This document shows positions 1 to 8,123 of a DNA stretch of 64,000 bases, one piece after another (the first letter of the stretch is position 1; each line of letters starts with the position of its first letter). A program made the translations under genes and the position numbers. The notes beneath the pieces are model-generated. The model was not told where the DNA came from. It ran no database searches and saw only the letters and a list, made by a program, of their open reading frames with translations. The stretch is taken from positions 310,001 through 374,000 of the forward strand of contig NZ_JAMXMX010000003.1 of the NCBI RefSeq assembly GCF_024055725.1. The letters run 5' to 3'. Origin of the DNA: Actinoallomurus spadix. Its GTDB lineage: Bacteria; Actinomycetota; Actinomycetes; Streptosporangiales; Streptosporangiaceae.

Positions 1-218
1 CCGCCCTGGCGGCGACCCTGCTGCAGTGCGCCGCGCGGGGGCAGGCGAGCGTGGAGGCCGCGGCCGTCCTGCGCGGCATCGCCGGCCAGGAGCCCCTCGG
101 GCCCGCCGCGCGCCGTCTCGTCGAGGTCGGGCACACCTCCGGCAGTGACGTCGCCTGGGGTCTGCTGACCGGCTGCCACGCCGCCCTCGCGCTGAGCCGC
201 CCGCAGCGCGGCGGGTGA
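1..218 (+). CDS. DUF2877 family protein, C-terminal end only
   Basis: The first 218 bases hold an open frame (codons from base 3) that ends in TGA at 216-218; its start lies outside the window. The last 71 residues include the stretch VGHTSGSDVAWGLLTG, which resembles the conserved C-terminal Gly-His-Thr-Ser-Gly motif of DUF2877 proteins. That family includes AllH, a subunit of oxamate carbamoyltransferase in purine (allantoin) breakdown. A purine-related setting fits the XdhC/MoxR/VWA maturation genes a few kilobases downstream. The assignment rests on this short motif and on context only; the catalytic part of the protein is not visible. Confidence 0.55.
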   Translation, partial: ALAATLLQCAARGQASVEAAAVLRGIAGQEPLGPAARRLVEVGHTSGSDVAWGLLTGCHAALALSRPQRGG

Positions 219-284
219 ACCGCCGCTCCCGGTGAGCCCCGACCCGCGAAAATCAGTCGAAAACCCACCGGCCACAATCGACCC

Positions 285-1190
285 ATGACACTTTCCGGGA
301 ACCAGTACGAGATCGCCGCCGGTCCGTACACCGCCGTCGTCACCGAGCAGGGCGGTTCGCTGCGGGCGCTGTCCAGGGACGGCCGGCCCCTCGTCCTCTC
401 GCACGACGCGGACGTGCAGCCGCCGGCCGCGTCGGGACAGCTGCTGGCACCGTGGCCGAACCGCATCGACCGGGGACGCTATGAGTTCGGCGGCGAGGCG
501 TACCAGTTGCCGGTCAACGAGCGCGCGCTCGACAACGCCATCCACGGCCTCGTACGCGAGGGCTCGTGGGCGGTGGCCGAGCACGAACCGCACCGGGTGC
601 GCCTCACGTACCGCCTGCTCGGGCACTCCGGCTACCCGTTCCGCCTGGACCTGACCGTGGACTACTCCCTCGACGCCGAGGACGGCCTGACCGTGCGCCT
701 GTCGGCGCGCAACGCCGGCTCGCGGCCCGCGCCGTACGGGCACGGCGCGCACCCCTACCTCACCCTGGGCCGCCCGCTGGACGAGTGCACCCTGACGGTC
801 CCCGCCGACCGGTACCTGGAGGTCGACGACCGCGCCGTTCCCGAACCCGCGGCACGGGACGTCGCCGGAACCGCGTACGACCTGCGGGAGGGGCGGCTCC
901 TCGGTGACCTGAGGATCGATCATCCCTTCACGGGCCTGCGCCGGGACGCGGACGGGCGCGCGTGGGTGCGCCTGGAGGACGGCGCCCGCTCGGTCGCGCT
1001 CTGGGCCGACGAGGCACACCCCTGGCTGGAGATCTTCACCGCCGACACGGCACCGGGCGCCATGCGCCGCGCGGGCGTGGGCGCCGAGCCGATGACCTGC
1101 CCGCCGAACGCCTTCGTCACCGGAACCGACCTGATCACCCTCGAACCGGGCGCCGAGTTCGGCGGCTCCTGGGGCATCGTCGGCGGCTGA
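285..1190 (+). CDS. aldose 1-epimerase family protein (galactose mutarotase-like)
   Basis: A 301-residue protein of the GalM-like fold, which interconverts alpha and beta anomers of aldoses in the cytoplasm. Landmarks are WPNRIDRGRY near residue 57, NAIHGLVRE near 84, and GHGAHPYLTLGRP near 152 with the expected active-site histidines; PWLEIFTAD near 244 and a C-terminal glutamate region also fit. Length matches the roughly 300-residue subgroup of actinomycetes. No clear ribosome site precedes the ATG, so a leaderless or weakly initiated transcript is possible. The substrate cannot be told from the sequence. The next gene is on the same strand after a 152-bp gap. Confidence 0.9.
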   Translation: MTLSGNQYEIAAGPYTAVVTEQGGSLRALSRDGRPLVLSHDADVQPPAASGQLLAPWPNRIDRGRYEFGGEAYQLPVNERALDNAIHGLVREGSWAVAEHEPHRVRLTYRLLGHSGYPFRLDLTVDYSLDAEDGLTVRLSARNAGSRPAPYGHGAHPYLTLGRPLDECTLTVPADRYLEVDDRAVPEPAARDVAGTAYDLREGRLLGDLRIDHPFTGLRRDADGRAWVRLEDGARSVALWADEAHPWLEIFTADTAPGAMRRAGVGAEPMTCPPNAFVTGTDLITLEPGAEFGGSWGIVGG

Positions 1191-1342
1191 CCGCGCGATC
1201 GCCGCGAACCGACCGGCGCGAACGGCGATCAAAATCCCCGAAGGCGTTCCACCGGCCCGGTGCCCGCCCGCCGGCGCTCGCCGCCGCCGGGCGGGCCGGA
1301 TCGGTAGCGTGTGCACGACGCGGTGTCCTTGGAGAGGAACTC

Positions 1343-2539
1343 ATGAAGCTGACCCTGTCCTCCGTCGACGACCTGAGCGCCCGGGTCGAGGAGGCGCGCG
1401 CGGAGTACGAACGCCGGCACCCGGGCCGGCCGGACGAGCGCCGCCCGGTGCACACCCTGTACGTCCCGGCCGACCGGTTCACCGCGACCACCCCCGCCGA
1501 CCTGGGTAAGGAGGCGCTGCGGCTGCTCGAGACGCACGTCACGGACGCCGCCGCGGCGGCGAGCGCGTTCGGTATCGACACGACCCTGGCCGAGACCGTG
1601 CACGAGCGGGTCGCCGCGAAGCTGGCCCGCGAACCGGTGGAGGACCTGCGCATCGACTTCGAGGACGGGTACGGCGTCCGCGACGACGCGGAGGAGGACG
1701 GGCACGTCGCCGCCGCCGTCGAGGCGGTCGCCCAGGCGTACGAGACGCGCTCCCTCCCCTACTACTGGGGGCTGCGGGTCAAGTCGTTCGCGGACGGCGG
1801 GCACCGCCGGGCGATGCGCACCCTCGACGGCTTCCTCACCGGGCTGGCCGAGCGTCTCGGCCGGCTGCCGGGCGGCTTCCTCGTGACCTTCCCCAAGATC
1901 GTAACGCCCGACCACGTGCGGATCTTCGTCGACTTCCTCTCGCGCTTCGAAGCGGAGATCGGCCTGCCGGAGGGGCTGCTCCGCATGGAGGTCCAGATCG
2001 AGACCCCGCAGTCGGTCGCCCATCTCCCGGAGGTCGTGGCCGCCGCCGGGAACCGGCTCGTCGCGGCCCAGTTCGGCGTGTACGACTACACGGCCGCGTG
2101 CGGGCTGCCGCCGTCGGAGCAGCGGCTCGACCACCCGGCCTGCGACCACGCGCGCCACGTCCTGCAGGTGACCCTCGCCGGCACCGGCGTCCGGCTGGTC
2201 GACGGAGCGACGAAGATCGCCCCGTCGAGCGACAAGACCAAGGACGTGTACAAGGCGTGGCGGCTGCACTCCGGCCTCGTGCGCTACTCCCTGATGAACG
2301 GCTTCCCGCAGAGCTGCGACCTGCACGTCGCGCAGTTGCCGAGCCGCTACGCCGCGGTGTACGCCTCCCTGCTGAACGGCCTCGACGACGCCGTCGACCG
2401 CCTGCGCGCCGACCGCGCCGGGCAGGCCGACGGCGCCTTCGGCGATCCAGGGACCGCCGCGGCGCTGACCGCCCGGCTGCGGCACGCGGCCGACTGCGGC
2501 GCCGTCGACCGCGACGACATCCGCGACCTGATCGGCTGA
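1343..2539 (+). CDS. DUF6986 family protein (HpcH/HpaI-citrate lyase aldolase superfamily)
   Basis: The start was set at the ATG at 1343, preceded by GGAGAGG at 1331-1337; an open frame extends further upstream but has no such signal. The 398-residue product resembles the DUF6986 family, often labelled 'phosphoenolpyruvate kinase' or aldolase in actinomycetes. It shows a CitE/HpcH-like TIM barrel: LRIDFEDGYG (acidic metal-binding stretch), PKIVTPDHV, MEVQIETPQSV (Glu metal ligand) and a late KIAPSSDKTKD segment. Members often lie near purine or glyoxylate genes, which fits the neighbourhood. The exact reaction is not established, so the family name is safer than the kinase label. It converges on the next gene with a 16-bp gap. 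Confidence 0.85.
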   Translation: MKLTLSSVDDLSARVEEARAEYERRHPGRPDERRPVHTLYVPADRFTATTPADLGKEALRLLETHVTDAAAAASAFGIDTTLAETVHERVAAKLAREPVEDLRIDFEDGYGVRDDAEEDGHVAAAVEAVAQAYETRSLPYYWGLRVKSFADGGHRRAMRTLDGFLTGLAERLGRLPGGFLVTFPKIVTPDHVRIFVDFLSRFEAEIGLPEGLLRMEVQIETPQSVAHLPEVVAAAGNRLVAAQFGVYDYTAACGLPPSEQRLDHPACDHARHVLQVTLAGTGVRLVDGATKIAPSSDKTKDVYKAWRLHSGLVRYSLMNGFPQSCDLHVAQLPSRYAAVYASLLNGLDDAVDRLRADRAGQADGAFGDPGTAAALTARLRHAADCGAVDRDDIRDLIG

Positions 2540-2555
2540 CCGGGGGTGGGCCGCC

Positions 2556-2879
2556 CTACCGGTCCACCACCGCACCCGGGCGGGGCAGCGGCACGCCGTC
2601 GTCGACGAGCAGGTCGTCGCCGCGGTCGTCGGCGCCCATCAGCTGCCGCAGGTCCTCGATCGCCATGGTCTGCTCGCGCATCTTGGCCATGATGTCGCGG
2701 AGCGTGTGGACGACGACGAGCGTGGCCTCCGCCTGGGCGAGAGTGGCGTGGACCTGGGCCGCCGCCGTGTCCGGGGGCGTGCGGGCCAGGGCGTTCTCGG
2801 CCTTGAGCAGGTGGGAGGCGGCGCTGTCGTTGTGCGTCACCCAGTGGTAGCCGGGTTCCTCCGGCCAGGCGGACGTCAT
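2556..2879 (-). CDS. hypothetical helical protein, 107 aa
   Basis: The ATG at 2879 has a strong ribosome site (GGAGAGGTGAG) a few bases upstream, supporting a real gene. The product begins MTSAWPEEPGYHWVTHNDS, followed by a heptad-rich stretch (about residues 22-75) with many Ala, Leu and Gln that is probably helical or coiled. The C-terminus is acidic and Pro-rich (DDRGDDLLVDDGVPLPRP). No transmembrane segment or signal peptide is visible. I do not recognise a family. It is convergent with the DUF6986 gene and shows no operon partner. Confidence 0.65.
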   Translation of the reverse strand: MTSAWPEEPGYHWVTHNDSAASHLLKAENALARTPPDTAAAQVHATLAQAEATLVVVHTLRDIMAKMREQTMAIEDLRQLMGADDRGDDLLVDDGVPLPRPGAVVDR

Positions 2880-3022
2880 GGCGGGTTGCTCACCTCTCCA
2901 GCCGGAGCCCCCGACCCGGCGATCATGTCGGACCGTGCACGCCCCCGCGCCTCAGTGAGACGCTCGAGCCCCGTCCCCGGTTGACAGCACGCACCGTCTC
3001 GATCCGGTCCCCCGGGCCCGCC

Positions 3023-3607
3023 TCACGGCCGGTCGAGGCGCCGGAGGTCCTCGGGGGTGTCGATGTCGTCGGCGGCGGCGACGTCTTCGCAGGGCACCGT
3101 GACGACGAGTTCGGGATGGGCCCGCAGGAAGGCACGCGCGCCAACGTCTCCGGAGGCGCCGGCCGCCGCCTCCGCGAAGTGCTCGCGGGCGATGAGGACC
3201 GGGTTCCTGGGCCGGCCCGCGTAGGTGGCGACCGCGACCCGCGCCCCGGCGTCGTACGCCGCGCGGAGCCGGCGCACCGCCTCCGCGGTCACCTGCGGCT
3301 GGTCCACCAGGGCGATGACGACGGCCGGGCAGTCGTCCGCCAGCGCCGACAGTCCCAGGCGCAGCGACGAGGCCATGCCGGTGCGCCAGTCCGGGTTGTG
3401 GACGACCACCGCGCCCGCCACGTCGATCACGGCGGCGCCGGTGACGACGACGATCGGAGTGCAGCCCGCCTCGTGGAGCATGTGAACCCCACGGTCGGCG
3501 AGCCGGACCCCGCCGATCTCGACGAGCGCCTTCGGCGTGCCGAGCCGGCGCCCTTCTCCGGCCGCCAGCAGCAGCCCCGCCGGCGCGCCCGCGTGCCTGA
3601 TCCCCAT
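3023..3607 (-). CDS. MobA/MocA-like nucleotidyltransferase (molybdenum cofactor)
   Basis: A 194-residue protein with an N-terminal nucleotide-binding signature GLLLAAGEGRRLGTPKAL (residues 11-28), the LAAGxGxRxGxPK pattern of the MobA/MocA NTP-transferase family. VIALVDQPQVTAEAV near residue 95 is the usual acidic D-x-P metal-binding segment, and PRNPVLI and GDVGARAFL follow. In Mo-hydroxylase maturation MocA makes the cytosine dinucleotide form of the cofactor. Location beside XdhC, VWA and MoxR genes supports that role. The frame runs open far upstream; the ATG at 3607 directly before the motif was taken, although no strong ribosome site is seen. Confidence 0.85.
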   Translation of the reverse strand: MGIRHAGAPAGLLLAAGEGRRLGTPKALVEIGGVRLADRGVHMLHEAGCTPIVVVTGAAVIDVAGAVVVHNPDWRTGMASSLRLGLSALADDCPAVVIALVDQPQVTAEAVRRLRAAYDAGARVAVATYAGRPRNPVLIAREHFAEAAAGASGDVGARAFLRAHPELVVTVPCEDVAAADDIDTPEDLRRLDRP

Positions 3608-3635
3608 TGCGGGAGCGTATCCGCCCGCGTGCCCG

Positions 3636-3776
3636 TCAGCGGTGGGCGGCGACGGGCGGGAGCACGCCGTGGGCCACGTGGTGGGGAGCCGCCGCCGTCC
3701 CCCCGGCCACCGCCGCGCCGATGAGCGCGGCCACGACGAGCCGGCGTACGAGGGGCTTCCGGGCGTTTCGCGCCAT
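3636..3776 (-). CDS. small secreted or membrane peptide, 46 aa
   Basis: A short ORF lies between the MocA-like and XdhC genes. The ATG at 3776 is preceded by GGAAGAAGG, a plausible ribosome site. The peptide starts MARNARKPLVRRLVVAALIG: a basic N-region and an Ala/Val/Gly-rich hydrophobic stretch of about 18 residues, then a short His- and Pro-rich tail (APHHVAHGVLPPVAAHR). This looks like a signal peptide or single membrane anchor with almost no mature domain. I do not recognise it. Support comes only from the start signal and composition. Confidence 0.45.
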   Translation of the reverse strand: MARNARKPLVRRLVVAALIGAAVAGGTAAAPHHVAHGVLPPVAAHR

Positions 3777-3906
3777 GGTGGTTCCGGCCTTCTTCCGTGT
3801 TCGTCGGGACTCTTACGAGTCTGGGCCCCGGCGCGCGTCCGCGCAGTGGGGCCAGGCCGACTCTCGCACGGTGGGGACAACCCCCCTCTGGATCCCTTCG
3901 TCCCGG

Positions 3907-5007
3907 TCAGTCCCCGTGGATCCGGCCCGCCGTCTCGCCGAGGGGACGTCCGGTGCCGCCCCAGCGCAGCGCGATGAGCTCGGCCGCGACCGATACCGCC
4001 GTCTCCTCCGGGGTACGGGCGCCGATGTCCAGGCCGATGGGCGAGCGCAGCCGCGCGATCTCCTCCTCGGTCACACCGGCCTCGCGCAGCCGCTTCAGCC
4101 GGTCGTCGTGGGTGCGCCGGGAGCCCATCGCGCCGACGTAGCCCGCCGGGGTGCGCAGCGCCACCTCCAGCAGCGGCACGTCGAACTTCGGATCGTGGGT
4201 GAGCACGCAGATCGCGGTGCGCTCGTCCACCTCCGTCTCGGCCAGGTACCGGTGCGGCCACTTCACCACCACCTCGTCCGCGTCGGGGAACCGCTTGGCG
4301 GTGGCGAAGACCGGCCGGGCGTCGCAGACGGTCACGTGGTAGCCGAGGAACCTGCCGACGCGGACGACCGCCGCCGCGAAGTCGATCGCGCCGAACACCA
4401 GCATCCGCGGCGGCGGCGCGAACGAGTGCACGAAGACGGAGAGTTCGTCGCCGCGCCGCTCACCGTCCGGCCCGTAGCGGCGGACTCCGGTACGGCCCTG
4501 GGCGAGCATGCCGCGGGCGTCGTCGTCCACGGCGGCGTCCAGCCGTTCGAGTCCGAGCGAGCCCGCCACGCGGCCGGGCCAGACGACCCGCCGCGCGCCG
4601 AGCTCCCGGGGACCCCCGACGACCGTGACGACCGCGACCGGCTCGTGGCGTTCGACGGACGCCGCGACGTCCGCGAACTCCGGGTACGCCGCCGGGCCGA
4701 CCGGCTCGACCAGCACGTCGAGGATCCCGCCGCAGGTGAGGCCGACGGCGAACGCGTCGTCGTCGCTGACGCCGTACCGCCGCACCACCGGCCGCCCCGT
4801 CGCCATGACCTCCCGCGCCAGCTCGTACACCGCGCCCTCGACGCAGCCGCCGGACACGCTGCCCACGGCCTCGCCCGCCGCCGAGACCGCCATGGCGGCG
4901 CCCGGCGGCCGGGGCGCGCTGCGGAACGTGTCGACGACGGTGGCCAGGCCGAACGTCTCCCCCGCCGCGTACCAGGTGCGGATCTCGCCGAGGACGTCAC
5001 GCATCAC
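3907..5007 (-). CDS. XdhC/CoxI family maturation protein
   Basis: 366 residues. The N-terminal XdhC_CoxI domain (about residues 1-75) carries GSVSGGCVEGAVYE near 50, whose cysteine is the conserved Mo-cofactor-related residue of the family. The C-terminal XdhC_C Rossmann domain (about 195-345) carries MLVFGAIDFAAAVVRVGRFLGY and VGAMGSRRTHDDRLKRL. XdhC proteins bind molybdenum cofactor, promote its sulfuration and deliver it to xanthine dehydrogenase or CO dehydrogenase-type enzymes. The start overlaps the end of the VWA gene by 11 bp, which implies one operon with MoxR and VWA. No dehydrogenase subunit lies in the window, so the client enzyme is not known here. Confidence 0.92.
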   Translation of the reverse strand: MMRDVLGEIRTWYAAGETFGLATVVDTFRSAPRPPGAAMAVSAAGEAVGSVSGGCVEGAVYELAREVMATGRPVVRRYGVSDDDAFAVGLTCGGILDVLVEPVGPAAYPEFADVAASVERHEPVAVVTVVGGPRELGARRVVWPGRVAGSLGLERLDAAVDDDARGMLAQGRTGVRRYGPDGERRGDELSVFVHSFAPPPRMLVFGAIDFAAAVVRVGRFLGYHVTVCDARPVFATAKRFPDADEVVVKWPHRYLAETEVDERTAICVLTHDPKFDVPLLEVALRTPAGYVGAMGSRRTHDDRLKRLREAGVTEEEIARLRSPIGLDIGARTPEETAVSVAAELIALRWGGTGRPLGETAGRIHGD

Positions 5008-6107
5008 CGATCACTCCCGCCAGTTCCTCGAGCGCGGCCAGGCTGTGGCCGGCCACGAACGCATCGACGTGCGGCAGGGCCGCCGCCATCCCGGCCGTGA
5101 GCGGTTCGTACCCGGGCCTGGCCTTGTGCGGGTTGGCCCACACGACCCGGTGGGCGAGCCGCCGCAGCCGCGCCATCTGCGCCCCGAGGAGGGTCGCGTC
5201 GCCGCGTTCCCAGCCGTCCGAGGCGACCACGACCACCGCGCCGCGCGCCATCCCCCGCTGCCCGAACCGGTCGAGGAACTCCTTCAGCTCCTCGCCCAGC
5301 CTCGTGCCGCCGCTCCAGTCGGGGATCGCGGACGACACCGCCGCCATCGCCGCGTCGGGTTCCCGGTGCCGCAGTTCACGGGTGACCCGGGTCAGCCGCG
5401 TGCCGACCGTGAAGACCTCGGTGCTGCGCGGGGCGCAGCGGAGGGCGGCGTGCGCGAACCGCAGGAGCACGTCGGCGTACGGGCTCATGGAGCCGCTGAC
5501 GTCGATGAGGAGCACCACGCGGCGGGGGCGGGTCCGGTGCGCGCGGTAGTGCGGCCGGGAGATCTCCCCGCCGCGCCGGAGGATCGAGCGGACCGTACGG
5601 GCGGGGTCGAGCCGTCCGCGGCGGGCCGGGGCGAACCGCCGGGACCGGCGGCGCGCCGAGACGTTGCCGAGGAAGGGCGACGAGCCGCCGCACCTCGTCG
5701 CGCTCGGCCGCGCTGAGCCGGGCGACGTCGCGCCGGCGCAGGACCTCGGCCGCGCTGGCGGCCGTGGCGCCCGGGTCGCCGCTCCCCTCCGCCCCGCCCG
5801 CCCCGCCCGCCCGGCTCCGGGCGGCGGGCCGGGCGACCGGCGCGGGCCGCCGGGGCACGCGGCGGGCCGAGGCGGACTCGCCGGAGAAGTACGCGGCGAA
5901 GCACCGGTCGTACCGCGGCAGGTCCGCGGGGCCGGCGCACAGCGTGAGCCGGCCGGCCCAGTACACGTCGCGCGGGTTCCGCACGTCGAGGCGGTCGAGC
6001 GCCCCGATCATCGCCTGGAGCCGTTCGGGGTCGGCGTTCACTCCGGCGGCGCGCAGCGTACGGGCGAAGCCGGTCAGCGTCTCGACGAGGTCACGCGGCA
6101 CGCCCAT
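4997..6107 (-). pseudogene. CoxE-like VWA-domain protein, split by an apparent one-base frameshift
   Basis: The ATG at 6107 starts 2 bp after the MoxR stop and encodes MGVPRDLVETLTGFARTL and a CoxE-like helical N-terminus up to DEVRRLVAL. Homologous coding then continues in a different frame ([20 protein letters not shown], then LLIDVSGSMSP) to the stop at 4997. The switch is near 5670-5677 and the total of 1111 bases is one more than a multiple of three, so one surplus base explains it. The VWA half keeps the MIDAS motif DVSGSMS, SGGTRLGEEL and VVASDGW. Read as it stands, the first frame gives an aberrant 243-residue protein ending at 5376. Either the gene is broken or the sequence has an indel. 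CoxE partners with MoxR-type ATPases in metal-enzyme maturation. Confidence 0.85.
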
Positions 6108-6109
6108 GG

Positions 6110-7021
6110 TCAGGACCCGTCGAGCAGCACGTCCAGGCCCTTGGCGACGCGCTCGGTGTCCTCCCGGTACTTCAGCACGGCGCCCAGCGTGACGGCCGCG
6201 GTGTCGGGATCGAGGTCCCGGGCGCCGAGCGCGACCAGGGCCTCGGTCCAGTCGAGGCTCTCGGCGATCCCGGGCGTCTTCAGCAGGTCGAGGCCCCGGA
6301 GCCGGGCCGCCGCGCCGGCGACCTGGCGGACGAGCCGCTCGGACGCCTCCGGCAGCCGCCGCCGGATGATCGCGACCTCGCGGTCGAACGCCGGATGCTC
6401 CAGCCAGTGGTAGAGGCAGCGGCGCTTCAGGGCGTCGTGCACCTCGCGCGTGCGGTTGGAGGTGACGATGACGACGGGCGGGCGCTCGGCCCGTACGGTG
6501 CCCAGCTCGGGGATGGAGATCGTGAAGTCGCTCAGCACCTCGAGCAGGAACGCCTCGAACTCGTCGTCGGCGCGGTCGATCTCGTCGACCAGGAGGACGC
6601 TCGGGCGTTCGGGCGTGGACGTCTCCAGCGCCCGCAGTAGCGGCCGGGCGACGAGGAACCGCCGGTCGTACAGCTCCGACTCCAGCCGCTGCACGTCGGT
6701 CACGCCGGCGGCCTCGGCGGCGCGCAGGTGCAGCAGCTGACGGGGGAAGTCCCAGTCGTAGAGCGCCTGGGCGGCGTCCAGTCCCTCGTAGCACTGGAGC
6801 CGGATGAGCGGGACGTCGAGCACGGCGGCGAGGGTCTTGGCGAGCTCGGTCTTGCCGACCCCGGCCTCGCCCTCCAGGAACAGCGGGCGGCTCATGCGCA
6901 GGCTCAGAAAGCAGGCCGTGGCGAGTCCCTCGTCGGCCAGGTAGGCGTGCCGGTTCAGGGCCTCGCTCAGAGCCGCCGGCGAAGCGAAGTCGGATGCCGG
7001 AGACGCGGTGGAATGCGGCAC
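6110..7021 (-). CDS. MoxR-family AAA+ ATPase (CoxD-like)
   Basis: 303 residues. Walker A is GEAGVGKTELAK near residue 50, Walker B is SVLLVDEIDRADDEFEAFLL near 142, and sensor 1 is VVIVTSNRTREVHDALKRRC near 183, with the typical MoxR RRCLYHWLEHP. Family members work with VWA proteins as chaperones; in carboxydotrophs CoxD with CoxE matures the Cu-Mo active site. It heads a probable operon MoxR-VWA-XdhC, possibly extending to the small peptide and MocA. The intact ATPase contrasts with the frameshifted VWA partner immediately downstream. Confidence 0.92.
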   Translation of the reverse strand: MPHSTASPASDFASPAALSEALNRHAYLADEGLATACFLSLRMSRPLFLEGEAGVGKTELAKTLAAVLDVPLIRLQCYEGLDAAQALYDWDFPRQLLHLRAAEAAGVTDVQRLESELYDRRFLVARPLLRALETSTPERPSVLLVDEIDRADDEFEAFLLEVLSDFTISIPELGTVRAERPPVVIVTSNRTREVHDALKRRCLYHWLEHPAFDREVAIIRRRLPEASERLVRQVAGAAARLRGLDLLKTPGIAESLDWTEALVALGARDLDPDTAAVTLGAVLKYREDTERVAKGLDVLLDGS

Positions 7022-7083
7022 GCACTAAGGCTACTTCGCCGATCGGATCCCGGCCCGGATCCGATTCAGCCGTCTCGCCACCG

Positions 7084-7431
7084 TCAGCCGGCCGCGCGCT
7101 CCTGCGCCGCCACCACCGCGTCGGCGTGCTCCTCGGTCCAGCGGCCGAACGCCTCGATCGGCTCGAGCAGGCCGCGGCCGGGCGCCGTCAGCTCGTACTC
7201 GACCCGGGGCGGCGCCTCGGCGTACGCACGCCGGATCACCAGCCCGTCGTCCACCAGCCGGCGCAGCGTCTCGGTGAGCACCTTGCCGCTGATGCCGCCG
7301 ATCACCTCACGCAGCTCGACCGGCCGTCTCGGCCCGTCGCGCAGCGCGTAGATGACCACGGCGTTCCAGGTGTTCGCCAGCAGGTCGAACGCCAGCCGCG
7401 CCTGGCAGTCGGCGAGGAGATCCCGGTCCAT
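7084..7431 (-). CDS. HxlR-family winged-helix transcriptional regulator
   Basis: 115 residues with the HxlR pattern. A cysteine near residue 9 (LADCQARLAFDLLANTW) starts the domain, then the recognition region RPVELREVIGGISGKVLTET and the wing RRLVDDGLVIRRAYAEAPPRVEY, ending in LEPIEAFGRWTEEH. HxlR regulators are small dimeric redox- or ligand-sensing DNA-binding proteins, often divergent from the oxidoreductase they control. Here the divergent gene at 7497 is an F420/NADP oxidoreductase-like gene and a perfect inverted repeat lies between them, so that gene is the likely target. Confidence 0.9.
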   Translation of the reverse strand: MDRDLLADCQARLAFDLLANTWNAVVIYALRDGPRRPVELREVIGGISGKVLTETLRRLVDDGLVIRRAYAEAPPRVEYELTAPGRGLLEPIEAFGRWTEEHADAVVAAQERAAG

Positions 7432-7455
7432 GTCAGGTGCCTACCGTATCGTCCG

Positions 7456-7471
7456 GGCACCGTTCGGTGCC
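7456..7471. promoter_or_regulatory. perfect inverted repeat, candidate HxlR operator
   Basis: The 16-bp sequence GGCACCGTTCGGTGCC has two 7-bp arms around a 2-bp centre. It lies midway in the 65-bp gap between the divergent HxlR and oxidoreductase genes. A further GGTGCC half-site occurs at 7437-7442, next to the HxlR start codon. Symmetry and position fit a dimeric regulator that controls both directions. The identity of the binding protein is inferred. Confidence 0.6.
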
Positions 7472-7496
7472 TGTCGGAAGTCCTAGCGTCGCACTC

Positions 7497-8123
7497 ATGA
7501 AGATCGGGATCCTCGGAGCGGGGAACATGGCCGGCGCGCTCGGCGCCCAGTGGGCGCGCGCGGGACACGAGGTGTTCGTCGGCGCGCGCGATCGGGACCG
7601 GGCGGCGAAGCGCGCCGCGGAGTTCGGACCCGGCGCCCGCGCGGGCGGACTGGGCGAGGCCGCGGCCTTCGGCGACGCGACACTGCTCGCCGTGGCGTAC
7701 GAAGGGCTGACGGACGTCCTCGGGCAGGTCGGGGACTCCCTGAGCGGGCGGACGGTGATCGACTGCGTGAACGGCATCGTGCATCCAGGCGTCACCCTCG
7801 CCACCGGAGCCGGCCCGTCCGTCGCCCGGCGGGTCGCCGACGCGACCGGCGCGCACGTGGTCAAGGGGTTCAACCTGTGCCCCGACGCGATGTGGCGGAT
7901 GACGCCGCCCGCGGTCGACGGCCGCCGGCTGACCGTGCCCCTCTGCGGCGACGACGCCGGCGCCCTGGCGACGGTACGGACCCTGATCACCGACCTCGGC
8001 TGCGTTCCGGCCGACGCCGGCGGCCTCGACCGCGCCGGAGTCCTGGAGGCCACCGCGGCCTACGTGATCGGCCTGCACCTCGCCGGCGTCGACCCCCGCT
8101 CCGCCCTCCCCCCGGTGGACTAG
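7497..8123 (+). CDS. NAD(P)-binding F420-dependent oxidoreductase-like protein
   Basis: The ATG at 7497 was chosen because it opens directly on the Rossmann motif [16 protein letters not shown], although the frame is open from 7437. The 208-residue product matches the NADPH:F420 reductase / NADP oxidoreductase family. GARDRDRA after the second beta strand suggests NADP binding, and the later segments [24 protein letters not shown] and [13 protein letters not shown] are typical. Such proteins move hydride between F420 and NADP, or act on small substrates in unassigned subfamilies. The gene is divergent from HxlR and overlaps the convergent LysR gene by 4 bp at its end. Confidence 0.85.
   Translation: MKIGILGAGNMAGALGAQWARAGHEVFVGARDRDRAAKRAAEFGPGARAGGLGEAAAFGDATLLAVAYEGLTDVLGQVGDSLSGRTVIDCVNGIVHPGVTLATGAGPSVARRVADATGAHVVKGFNLCPDAMWRMTPPAVDGRRLTVPLCGDDAGALATVRTLITDLGCVPADAGGLDRAGVLEATAAYVIGLHLAGVDPRSALPPVD

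Noticed and set aside
962-1342. Longer N-terminus for the DUF6986 protein
   Set aside because: The upstream in-frame sequence overlaps the epimerase gene and is Arg-rich; the ATG at 1343 has the ribosome site.
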